From Chamaecrista fasciculata (lineage: Eukaryota > Streptophyta > Magnoliopsida > Fabales > Fabaceae): a stretch of 64,000 nt of DNA. The notes beneath the pieces are model-generated. The model was not told the origin of the DNA, did not search any database, and saw nothing but the letters and a program-made list of their open reading frames with translations. Location: positions 131,155 through 195,154 of the forward strand of contig QANZ01007028.1 of assembly GCA_003254925.1 (NCBI GenBank), in the 5' to 3' direction. A program made the position numbers and the translations under genes. Of the stretch, positions 23,808 to 33,959 are shown one piece after another. Within the stretch, counting starts at the first letter, position 1; every line of letters begins with the position of its first letter.

Positions 23808-24540
23808 TGATACATCACTATTTGGGCGTACGCCTAGTAGGCCTTCGCTCCAGGCCTCCCCTCCCCAAAACCCTTCGAGGCACACTCAAATCGTTTGAAT
23901 GCCCCTCTGCACTTTTAGGGGCGGCCGTGATCTATCCGGGATCATGGCGCGCGCCTCCATGATAACACGCAATCACCCACGATTGCCCTGCTCCGCAATC
24001 CTCGCTAAATGGGATCGTGGGTCGCGGACTTAGTCATACCCACTTTCTCCAGTCTTCTGGCGCTCGCCCCGTAGCACGACGCACAATCACCCACGATTGC
24101 CTTGCTCCACAAATCTCGGTCTCCACCACTCTCGCTGGTGGAGATCGTGTCTGACTACGTGGTGCGCCCCGCGCGCTGGCCACCACTCTCCCCTGCTCTA
24201 TAAATATATCCAGGCGTCATAGTGATTCTCTTGGATAGTCAATACCCAGGTGTCATAGTGATTCTCTTGCACAAAATCTCATAAATCTTAGTGTATTTGA
24301 CTAACACTACAGGCACAAGTTAAGTCACCACCTACCACACTTCACTTTTCTCTCTATAAATACATGTGTCAAAACCCTAACAAAAGTATGATATTTATCT
24401 TTTCAGAATATTGACTCTCATCTCCTAGAGCCTCCAACTTGAGCTTTAGAGTGAATTCACAGGGACCTCCTCTGTGTATCCTTCTTACAGGTCAGCCCTC
24501 ACCTGGCTCTCTCTAAGGAAACCCAAAGATTAGTTCCCTT
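23808..24540 (+). repeat. Chimeric 3' LTR
   Basis: 23808-24206 matches the U3 of the 5' LTR through the TATA box (24199). Past TATAAATA the sequence is unrelated to the 5' LTR for about 230 bases. A 24-base unit (CCAGGCGTCATAGTGATTCT...) occurs twice (24210, 24248), and a second TATA box (CTCTATAAATACATG) lies at about 24353. A U5 related to but distinct from the 5' one (AACTTGAGCTTTAGAG ... CAGGGACCTCC) follows at about 24438-24500. Confidence 0.7.
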
Positions 24541-24665
24541 ACACCAACTTCTATGTTTTCAATATACAATTTGATTCTTAAAAAAATTTAAATAAAGTAT
24601 TTATTAATTCTTTTCAGTTAATTTTAAAAGTTAGCGAGTATATTACTTGATTCTTTTAGATATTA

Positions 24666-25573
24666 GGCTCAGTTCGTTTGCAGTTATAATCAAATTAGAT
24701 TAAATTATAATCATAATAATCATGTTCTTTAATAATTTCTTTTATTAAATTAATTTCTTTTATTAAATTATAATCTTGCTTTCTTAATAATCAAACACAC
24801 TCAATTACAATTATACCCTATATATATATACCTATAATTATCTACACTCTAATACATTCAATCAAACGTCACAAGGCTAAAATGGTAATTTACCTGAAAT
24901 TAGTCGATCGATTTTGTCATCAGTCGATCAAATATCGACTTGCAATTGGTAATTAGCTTGACATTCGATCCATCGATTTTGTCACTTAGTCGACCGAATA
25001 TCAACCTACGATTGCAATCGCAGCTCGACGTTCGATCGAATGGTTAAAAAATGGTCAATGAATACTGATATCGACCTGCGATTGCAATCAATACAGAACA
25101 GTCCACCATTTTTTAACCGGTCGACCGAACGTCGAGCTACAATTACAATGAATATACACGTTTAGTCCTTCCTAGTCGACCATTTTGTAGGAAAAAACAA
25201 TCTTGGTCGACCGAACCGAATAATCACCTCAAAATGTGCTTCTCAAATAATCAAATTATTGTGTTTCCCGAGGTAAACAATAACATAATCAGATTTTTTT
25301 AATAATCAATAATCTCATAAAAAAAACCTTGATTTTTTAAAAATCACTTTCCACTTTTTCCAACTTTCTCTTTCATTTCTACCCCTATACAATTTATCAA
25401 TTTCCTCACCCTTCTATCTACCAACTATAATCATTACATACCCATTTCAATAATTTCACCCTAATAATCAACGTGCATTCAAACAACATATCAACAAATA
25501 ATATGATTTGATTATAATCACATTACGATTATAATTTAATCAGATTTTATTATAAGTGCAAACGAACTGAGCC
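24666..25573. mobile_element. Large MITE-like element with TIRs
   Basis: GGCTCAGTTCGTTTGCA at the left is complemented by TGCAAACGAACTGAGCC at the right, giving 17-base perfect termini with further subterminal symmetry (TTATAATCA / AATCAGATTTTATTATAA). It is flanked by TA on both sides. The interior has its own inverted repeat around 25020-25140 (GCTCGACGTTCGATCG / CGACCGAACGTCGAGC). There is no ORF. A TA duplication would fit a Tc1/mariner-type element; PIF/Harbinger is possible. Confidence 0.7.
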
Positions 25574-25574
25574 T

Positions 25575-26656
25575 AAATTGTATATTTCAATACTTTATTG
25601 ACCGAATTATCAATTCGATAATTTTCAGAGACCAAATTATTAGTTTGCTCTTAAAGTTTAGAAAAAATTATTATTTAATCTCAAAATTTATATCGAATTA
25701 ATGAATCAAATTTTGAATAATTAAAATAAACGATTTCATCATTAAAATATTGTAACTGTCATTTGTTAATGATTTGATCTATGTTATGATTTGGTTCTAA
25801 AATTTAAATTGACTTTATGCTTTTTTATTCCTAAATTTGTATCAAATTTATTTTTTTTATCTCTAAATTTATATTTCTTTTATATCTCTAAATTTGAATG
25901 ATGATATTTTCTAAATTTTGATAGTTGATGTAGTTATTTACAACTAGGTCATAATTGAATAAGATTATTTGCAAATTTTGAGGAAGTAGGTCACAAAAAT
26001 TGGCCCTATATTAGCAGCATCAAATGTTAATCTTCACGTATTCTCTCGTCGTGGATATTTAAATGGGCTTTAAAAGGAAGGAAGTAGGCCCAATGAAAAA
26101 GTCTACATATAATGGTGGGTTTTGGGATGAATCTTTATCCTGCTATCCAATTATTATGTTTTTTTATATGGAACATGCTATCCAATTATTTCTCCTCAAT
26201 TTTATTTTTTTCGATTAATTTCATCTTTGATATTTTATATTTTAGTCAATTTTATTCTTTGACTAAATTCTTTCGATAAATTAACAACAAACTACATCTT
26301 ATCTTTTAATCTAAGTTAAGATTTGAGTTTCTTTTTTATTAATTTTATATTACATATCATTAGTCATATAAGTTTTGTCGTTAATATTTGATTAAAATAA
26401 GATCAAAAGACAAAATTGACCCAAATATAAAACATTGGGAATAAAATTGACTAAAAAAAGATTGGGGACAAAATTTACGTAAATTTTGGAGATAAAATTA
26501 GTGTTTTTGCCAATTTATTTTGATATTAAATGTTTTATTTGTTTTTAAAAACTGCTAAATATATATTGTTTTTTTTAAAGGTTTCAACAAAATTTGAAAT
26601 TTTACTTTCATTAAAAATGTATTAAATATAACATAAAACATTGAATTGCCTTTATC
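25575..26656. other. AT-rich intergenic sequence with a degraded foldback copy
   Basis: Around 26200-26520 a degraded relative of the 44.3-45.1 kb foldback element is visible. Shared core words are CATTAGTCATATA, TTTTGTCGTTAATATTTG and GGGGACAAAATT. A micro-insertion lies at 26141-26190. No gene. Confidence 0.5.
26141..26190 (-). repeat. Micro-retroposon insertion c
   Basis: The direct repeat TGCTATCCAATTATT (26141-26155 and 26176-26190) flanks the 20-base insert ATGTTTTTTTATATGGAACA. Confidence 0.55.
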
Positions 26657-26990
26657 CTATGAAGCATTGACACTTTATTTTGAGAGCGTGTCGTTGTGTC
26701 AGACACTGTCTGTATCCGACACCCATACGACACTCATACGACACTTATTCATAAGTTTTGGAATATAAATGTGATTTTAACATGACAAAGAGTAAAAAAA
26801 CAGCAACATTTATAACACAGATTATGAATAAATATTATAATTTTTAAAATTTTCATTAAATTTATGAATTTTAAATTATTTATATATATAAATAATACAC
26901 GCCGTATTGTGTCAGATAATTTTAAAAATTTGAGGTGTGTCACATTCATGTTTTGGCAATAAAACAAAAAGATTGACATTGATGTTAGAC
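26657..26990. mobile_element. Degraded second copy of the GTGTC-rich MITE
   Basis: Begins CTATGAAGCATTGACAC, matching the terminal repeat of the 1226-1571 element, followed by the same GTGTCAGACAC / CGACAC-rich arm and AT-rich centre. The right end is diverged and no target duplication is found. Confidence 0.65.
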
Positions 26991-26998
26991 TTTTACAA

Positions 26999-27022
26999 TA
27001 TATATATATATATATATATATA
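26999..27022. repeat. (TA)n microsatellite
   Basis: About twelve uninterrupted TA units. Confidence 0.95.
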
Positions 27023-27169
27023 AGGAACGGTTGGAAAATTAAGGATTTTGGATATTGTTGGTTTTGGTTGAGTTTTTTTGGATTTAAAAATATTTTTTAC
27101 TTTAGTCAATAAAATTAAATGCAAGTACATGTTTAAAAAAATATTGATTTGTATACAAATCAATATTTC

Positions 27170-27210
27170 ATATTATACTTGATTCGACCAAAAAAAATAT
27201 TATACTTGAT
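27170..27210 (+). repeat. Micro-retroposon insertion d
   Basis: The direct repeat ATATTATACTTGAT (27170-27183 and 27197-27210) flanks the 13-base insert TCGACCAAAAAAA. Confidence 0.65.
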
Positions 27211-27577
27211 GGTATTTATTTAAAAAATAGAAATTTAGATGTTTCTACCACGTACATACATCCGAAAAATACTAATTATTTTTCATAAACAAATAAAATA
27301 TTTATGATCAACAAAATTTAGCCCAAATATTAGGACCAAAATAGAGTCTTGAATATTATTATTTTTGTAAAGAATTTGCAAATGAACATGTGATATATAC
27401 TAGGTCAAAATTTTATTTTGGTTCTCAAACCATGAAGTCAATTTTATTTTGGCCATAAAATTAACTTTATAGTTTGAGAATAAAAATGACTATTTAACTT
27501 ATATATTGTTGGTCTTACAAAATATGTTAATTTTTATATCTAGGTAAAAAAATAGATTAAATGAGATAATTTAGCTA

Positions 27578-27974
27578 CAAATGTTGTCAATATTGAGATT
27601 GGAAGATTTTAAGTTTTTAACATTCTTGAATATACATATATACACATAAAAGAAGGGGGAAAAACTATTCTAAAGAAGAGAGATTAATTAATGGTGAAAG
27701 CTTTGCGATGTTAAAAAGAAAAAAAAAATTAACAATACTTCATTTCTCAGTGAAAACTGAAAACCCCCTAACAGATCAGCACTTCGCAAGGCACTTGAGA
27801 TTTTGGATCATTCACACGTACATGCATGTGTATATATAATTTTAATCATCACAATATGAATCGAAGTTGACCCAAAAAGTAATAAAAAGAAGAAGAATGT
27901 ATACACATGCATGTATATATCTCTTTAAGCATGACAAACTCTCTAGTTGCCAATCTCAATATTGACAACATTTG
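27578..27974. repeat. 25-bp perfect inverted repeat, 397 bp end to end
   Basis: The word CAAATGTTGTCAATATTGAG plus ATTGG at 27578-27602 is complemented exactly at 27950-27974. The interior is AT-rich with TACATGCATG words and has no ORF. Confidence 0.75.
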
Positions 27975-28019
27975 TTAGGGGGTACATGCATGTACATTTG
28001 TATATACCCGTACCCGTGC

Positions 28020-29754
28020 TAGTTGCCTTCAATCTTTCCTCCTCCTCTTGAAAGTATCTCTTTAAAAGCATTTGTTTCTCTCAAGACAAATTTCTTCATC
28101 TTTATGTGGATGTACTCGATTTGTAGACTGTTCAAGCCATTCAGAATAATAGTACCTACGTCAAATTAAAATTTTAATTGATATAATAATCATATAAGTA
28201 TAAAATGTGCTTATAAAATACAAAAAAAAATAATATATTAATCCTTGGATTCAGTGAATGAGCTAAGCAATGGAGTGGTGTGCAACTTTTAGTCCAGCGA
28301 TCAATGAGAATAGCATACACAACGTTGTAGAAGGAGGACTCTTCGTGCAATTCCTTATGCTCATGTTTATAAATTGCACTTTTTACTTTTACAATCATAC
28401 AATCCCACATATCATGTACTAAGTGGAGCGTGGGGCTTGTCAGTGTCACAAAAACGAAGCATGTCATAGATAGGCTTTGTGAAATTTAAAATATAATCGA
28501 CTTTATTCCAGAACCTATCACTTAAAATAATCTCTTTCACTTTAGCAGCATTTCCTACATCATCCTCTTTATACTTCATCCATTTTTCATTAATAACCAT
28601 AGATTGAAGACCACATTTAATGTGCTTCAACCTTTTAAGCATGATTATTGTTGAAGCAAATCTAGTACTTGCAATAGACAACAACTTCAAAGAAACAAAG
28701 TCATTAAACATTGATAACCTCATACCATGATTCATTATAAAGTTTCTAACAAAAGAGGCATCATCAGATTCTTCAAAAGTTACCTCATTTGTTGTTGTAT
28801 TTTTAGGAGCACAAATATTTTTCAGAGCAAGGTTCAATGTGTGGACTACACATGGAGTCCAAAAAATATGAGGATATCTTGATTCGACAAGTAATCCAGC
28901 AGCCTTACAAACTGGAGCATTATCAGTAACTTGAACAACACTGTGTACTCCAACTTCATCAATTGTATTCTGAATCAGACTAGCAATATAATATTTATCT
29001 TTATATTCTGTTGAACCGTCGATGGCCTTTAAGAAAATAGGACCCCCTTCAGAAGCAGCCATAAAATTGATTAGTGGTCTTCTTTGTGGATCAGTCCAAC
29101 CATCAGACACAATACTCAGTCCTTTTTCTGGCCAAGTATTCTTGATCGATTGAAGTAACCTATCAATATTGTCCTTTTCTTGTTGTAACAATGTAGTTCT
29201 GAGAGCATTATATCCAGGAGGAACAAAACCATATAAGGTATTGTTTGCAGCAAAAGAATATGAACTACGATAGTATGGATTTTTAGCAACATTAAAAGGC
29301 AATCCAGCAGAATAAAAGAATCGAGCAATATCAGCTTTGAGTTGTTCTCTATTTTGATTCTGAAATGCTTTATCAATGGGATTATCAATTACAACTCTTC
29401 TTTTTCTACTTATATCTTCCATAGGCTGATTTGAACTTATTCTTCCAGTAAGTAAAGGCACTTGAACTGATTTTGACTTTTCAGAATGCTCACTAGCTAT
29501 CCTATTCAACTCTATAAGATATTCTTGATTTACAGAAGGACGAGTTTTGATTCCAAACCTTGAATTTCTTAACAAATGTGCCTTAACTCTAGAATAAGAC
29601 CCTTTGTAAATAACTTGGCAAAAGTTACATTGCCAAGTAGAATTTCCTTTTCCTTCTTTTTTGCCTTGCAAGTTAGTAACATAAGCCCAAAGAGGACCAC
29701 CATCTTCAATTCTCCAGTAGTAAATCTTGTTATATCAGATGAAGAAAAAGCCAT
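28020..29754 (-). pseudogene. hAT-superfamily transposase-like gene, frameshifted
   Basis: The main open frame (29671-28412) carries an N-terminal BED-type finger region (STWQCNFC ... HLLR). A DUF659-type block follows (LPFNVAKNPYYR, GLSIVSDGWTDPQRRPLINF, VVQVTDNAPVCKAAG, FWTPCVVHTLNLALKNI), then hAT middle sequence ending RFCDTDKP. One extra base near 28440 shifts the frame; the next frame continues LHLVHDMWDCMIVKV and ends at AHSLNPR. A further exon-like stretch (28160-28020: EWLEQSTNRV-HPHKDEEI) is also broken. Upstream, the MAFSSSDITRF start is out of frame with YYWRIEDGGPLWAYV. The catalytic RNase H-like D at SDGW and the D in VTDNA are still visible. It is a dead transposase or transposase-derived gene. 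No terminal repeats were identified. Confidence 0.8.
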
Positions 29755-30202
29755 ATCTATAAATTATACAAAATTATAAAAATAATATATTTGAATGATT
29801 ACTCCATTTACAAGAATAAATAAAAACAATTATGAATTTATAATCTTACACTTTTATAGTGGTAGTGAGAATAAAAGAAAATTGAATTCATAAGTATATT
29901 TTCATTTTTCAAATAATATAATAATTACTTTACCAAAAACAACAATAAATAATTAGTTTGATAATGAAACTGGTTCAATTTCAGTCTCCTTTTTCGTAAA
30001 AACCAAAAACAACATATATTAATATATTAAACAAAGAGCATAGTACAAAGTCAAAAATTCAACTTCTAAACCAAACAACAAGTACTACCAGACAAACGTG
30101 GGGCATCTCAAGAAAGCATCCATCTCTTAATGTTTCTTTAATGATGAAATAATATTAAAAAAATAAAAGAGGAACAATGTAAAAATTGATTAAACCTAAC
30201 CT

Positions 30203-30256
30203 TTCAAGTCCGCAATGCAAAAAAAAAAAAAAAGAAACCTTCAAGTCCGCAATGCA
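30203..30256 (+). repeat. Micro-retroposon insertion e
   Basis: The direct repeat TTCAAGTCCGCAATGCA (30203-30219 and 30240-30256) flanks an A-run followed by GAAACC. Confidence 0.5.
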
Positions 30257-31462
30257 AAAAGGCAACCTTAGGGTGGCAACAAAAATGGCGTTTCAATCAG
30301 AGTTCCAACTTCCAGTTTCACCCACTTCCACACAAAAACGCTCTTCCAATGATGATTTATTGCTCTTCAAATATTCACTATGACGGCAACTCAACGTTCT
30401 TCCTGCCACTTTCGAAGTTTTACTCTGCTCTATTTTTCTTCTTCTGTTTCTTCTCTTCTCTATTTGTTTCCTCTTATTTGAAGGCGGTGTTCATTAAGTT
30501 GGCTATATCAATGATTTTATGGGTGATTAATTTCAAAATTATTCAAATTTAATTTGATTTCCTTGGATATGATACGATTCGTTTAGCCCGTAATTTTCGA
30601 TTCTGATTTTTGTTAGTTTGAGATGGGCAAAATACCAAAGTCTTCATCAGGTACGTACCTAAACGTATCTTATGCGTATCCATACCAGATACATACCTAG
30701 TACAGATACGGGGACTAAAATGACGTACCCGTGTTTCATTGCATGTGAACGTGGTCATTTTGCTTTTGTCAACAAGCACATTGCCATAACGAGTTCGGAC
30801 ACTTGTCCGCTGGGAGGGATACCCATAACACACAAGTACATGAATTGAGGACTACAGAGGCCAGGGCCACTCTCAAAAAGCCTGACATGCCTATGCCTCT
30901 CTCTCACCTCTCACTTGTCATAAATCATAATCTCTTTGTGGGAAGCCGAAGTCGATCCATTAAAGTACTATGTAAAATCATGATTTTGACTGTCTATTTC
31001 TTTCCATTTATATTAAATCTTTCAGCATGCAGACGGTCAAGATTCTTCTATTTACATATTCCAATGGATCCATACATTCGCTCTCTCTGTTAATTGTGTT
31101 GATCATAAAATCATGTTATTTTTTAAGTCTCCCTAATTTTGAAAATCTTTTCTTGTCTCTATTTTTGCATGTCCATTCTGAACCCCATTTGGCCTCAAAA
31201 CTGAATGCTTTGTTGGATGGCCAATCATCTTCCACTCACAATGTCAATGTCCTTCCTACTAGACCTGCTGTCTCTACTTTCTGGTTTGCAGTTGAGGCAG
31301 ATGTGACTCTTCATAGCTCATTATATAGCTGACATACATGCAGGACCACTAGCTCCATCAATTTAGATCTTCTACATCTTATATACTATTTCATTTCATT
31401 TATATAATTTGAACAGAAATATACTCCTTATTATTTTAAAACTTAGATCTTCTAAAATGTGG

Positions 31463-31566
31463 CTAGTGCTACATTTGGTGTATTTTACAAAGACATAAGA
31501 AGAGTTAAACATTTTTTTAACTTCTTCCTTATCTCATTTTAAAATACATCAAATGCACCATTAACC
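31463..31566. repeat. Short hairpin (MITE- or miRNA-precursor-like)
   Basis: A left arm running CTACATTTGGTGTATTTTA then AAGAAGAGTTAA is largely complementary to a right arm running TTAACTTCTTCC then AAAATACATCAAATGCACC, with a loop of about 8 bases. The stem is about 45 bp with scattered mismatches. Confidence 0.65.
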
Positions 31567-32534
31567 TTTGAAATTCACTCTTTTTTGGTTTTTACTAAAT
31601 AAAGTCACTTATTTCTTGGTATTTTATTGTCTATATTTTTATATATATATTTTAGAGAGAGAAAGGAAGAGTACTAAAAAGAAAAATTGTGGATCTCACA
31701 TATTTATTATTTTGTAAGACTCATATTTTATAATACACTAAAAGATGTAGAGAATGAAAATGTCCACTCTCAAATATAGTTACACTTACACTACAAACGA
31801 TCCAAATTCCACATTGCTTCTGCTTCTATTCTACTTTTACTTCTTTCCACCGACGGTCCTGATTGTCCTGTTGGGGCGACATGGCTCATGATCCACCATC
31901 CACCTCCCATCAGAAAAAAGAGAGTGTGGCTAATTGGCTATAGTTAACATCAGTGATCACGTGCATATAGTGAGATTACATTACACCAATGGCAAACCTC
32001 GAAAGAGAGATAAAGCACTAGGAATAGGATGGTAGGACCCTGGATTCATTTGACACACTTGATCGTGATGCGAAGAAATCATCATAATATCAATAGGAAC
32101 AATAATTCGTTACAATTACTATATCTATTGTAAATAGTTTTTTTGGTTGTTTTTGGTATGCCCCAACAGAAATGACAGTGAATCACTTAGATATATAGGG
32201 GAAGTGGGAAAGTAGACAATGAAAGTTTCTTAAACTCCTAAAAGGATAACGCCTATGAAGGTTAAAAAAAATGAAATTGTTTTTACATAACCTTCTCTGA
32301 CTCTATCTATTTGTCTTCTTCAACGCCCACTGATTATTTTCTTTATTGCTCTGTCTCTCTTCTCTTCTCTTCTATCTCAGTCTCTTTCTCTCTCTCCCTC
32401 ACCTCTGGCAATTCCCAAGGGCATGTGAAAAAGCTCAGGCTTTATATTTTATTGCTTGTGCCATCGGTCTGGTTTGCGATACCTATAATCAATTTTCTAC
32501 TACACCCTTTACTATTTTTCCAGGAATAGCGAAA

Positions 32535-32564
32535 ATGGGAGGAAGATTTGTTTTGTGGGTGTAG
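32535..32564 (+). other. uORF in the LOL1 leader
   Basis: ATG GGA ... GTG TAG encodes MGGRFVLWV and stops 45 bases before the LOL1 ATG. It matters only if the mRNA leader includes this stretch. Confidence 0.4.
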
Positions 32565-32609
32565 AGTTCGGAAGAGAAAGATAATATTTTTTTTTCCCGA
32601 AGCTTTATC

Positions 32610-33958
32610 ATGCCTGTTCCACTTGCTCCTTACCCGACGCCCCAACTTCCATATACGCCTCCACCTCCAACTAATGGTATCTTGCTTTCTCTCTGCATGT
32701 TTTCCTCATAAAACATAAATGTCGGTGATGCATGCCATCCTAACTGCTTATTTCTTTACCATTGTTTCCTGCATAATCCAAAGTCCATTCTTGGTAATCA
32801 AGCAGTCAGTAGATAGAGTAACGAATATAAGATTGAAACAGTTAGATTACCATGTGGGGAAAAAATGAACAATTATGATTAAGATGTGTTTGATAAAATG
32901 CCTGTGTGACTCTAATTGTGTCTTGAAGAAAGGAGGAATTAATGGATCATGCTAGTTTTGTTTCGTGGTGTGTCTGACACAAAGTTTTGAAAACCTGCAT
33001 GGATAATAAATCAGGTACACAGAGTCAGCTTGTGTGTTCAGGATGTAGAAACCTTCTTCTGTATCCTGCTGGAGCCACCTCTGTTTGCTGTGCTGTTTGC
33101 AATGCCGTCACAGCAGTGCCACCTCCTGGTATATATATGTGCTCTACTATATGATATATCCGTCTTTTGAATCAAGAAACTATGATATATATATATATAT
33201 ATTTATATAGATAGATAAACCAGAAGCATGATATTTGGTAGCACAGGCACAGAAATGGCTCAATTGGTATGTGGAGGCTGCCACACTTTACTCATGTACA
33301 TTCGTGGAGCCACGAGCGTGCAATGTTCTTGCTGTCACACTGTCAATCTAGCTTTGGAAGGTACTTAGCTATATATAAATTTCGTGTCATTGCTGCTTTA
33401 AAGGCTGTTTGTATTTGTGCACAGTATATGTACCTTAAATAGAGACATCAAGCCATGTTTTGAGCTTAGTATCAAATTCAAATGTACATGATGACAGCAA
33501 ATCAGGTAGCGCATGTCAACTGTGGGAATTGTCGGATGCTACTTATGTACCAATATGGGGCAAGATCCGTGAAATGCGCTGTTTGCAATTTCGTGACATC
33601 AGTTGGGGTCAGTACAATCTAATTCTGTTACCTTATTCTGCAGATTTCTGGTAACTGTTTTGCTTCCTTACTTGATAGTGGGTGTGTGTCTGTGTATGTA
33701 TATGTATATTGTATATCAGAAGACAACTTTCGTTTCCCTCTTCTTGTTTTCGAAGAATATGGTAATGAAATGAGTATGCAAATGTTTCACAACTCATTTC
33801 ATGACTTGCAGTTTTAGTTTTGAATTTATGTAATGGATTGAAGAAAAGGTTAGAAATTAGAAAGGTAGGTTTATTCATATGTGCTCAATGCTTTACGCTG
33901 GTATTACTGATTGTTGTAGGTGGCAGTGAGCACGACTGAGCAAAAGTTCAGCACCTAA
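32610..33958 (+). CDS. LOL1: LSD1-like zinc-finger protein LOL1
   Basis: Five exons (32610-32676, 33015-33128, 33247-33360, 33498-33607, 33920-33958) join in phase to encode 147 residues. The N-terminus is proline-rich ([14 protein letters not shown]). Three LSD1-type C-X2-C ... C-X2-C fingers follow, at Cys 30/33/48/51, 69/72/87/90 and 107/110/125/128, each with the LLxYxxGAxSV core. Motif order, length and segments such as [16 protein letters not shown] match plant LOL1. The LSD1/LOL family regulates plant programmed cell death in the nucleus and cytosol; in Arabidopsis LOL1 is described as a positive regulator antagonistic to LSD1. The exon 3 acceptor is a tandem CACAG|GCACAG| giving a possible two-residue (Gly-Thr) variant. 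The leader is CT-rich. No defects are seen. Confidence 0.93.
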
Positions 33959-33959
33959 G

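Larger units (their letters stand above)
10724..24206 (+). mobile_element. Decayed Tat/Ogre-type Ty3/gypsy retrotransposon
   Basis: LTR sequences beginning TGATACATCACTATTTGG occur at 10724 and 23808. Between them, in order, lie gag, aspartic protease, reverse transcriptase, RNase H and integrase on the plus strand, then a long antisense coding region. An extra region downstream of integrase with an antisense ORF is a known feature of the Tat lineage. Several in-frame stops and substitutions in key residues show it is old. Three internal blocks are present twice, each beside a single N (13246, 16554, 19272), so the length here is inflated. No matching target duplication is found, because the 3' LTR is chimeric. 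Confidence 0.88.
29760..32300. other. Intergenic region between the hAT relic and LOL1
   Basis: No convincing gene. Contains a micro-insertion (30203), a hairpin element (31463-31566), and from about 32290 the CT-rich leader of LOL1. Confidence 0.5.

Noticed and set aside
26999-27022. Possible regulatory TATA cluster
   Set aside because: Simple TA microsatellite with no gene nearby.
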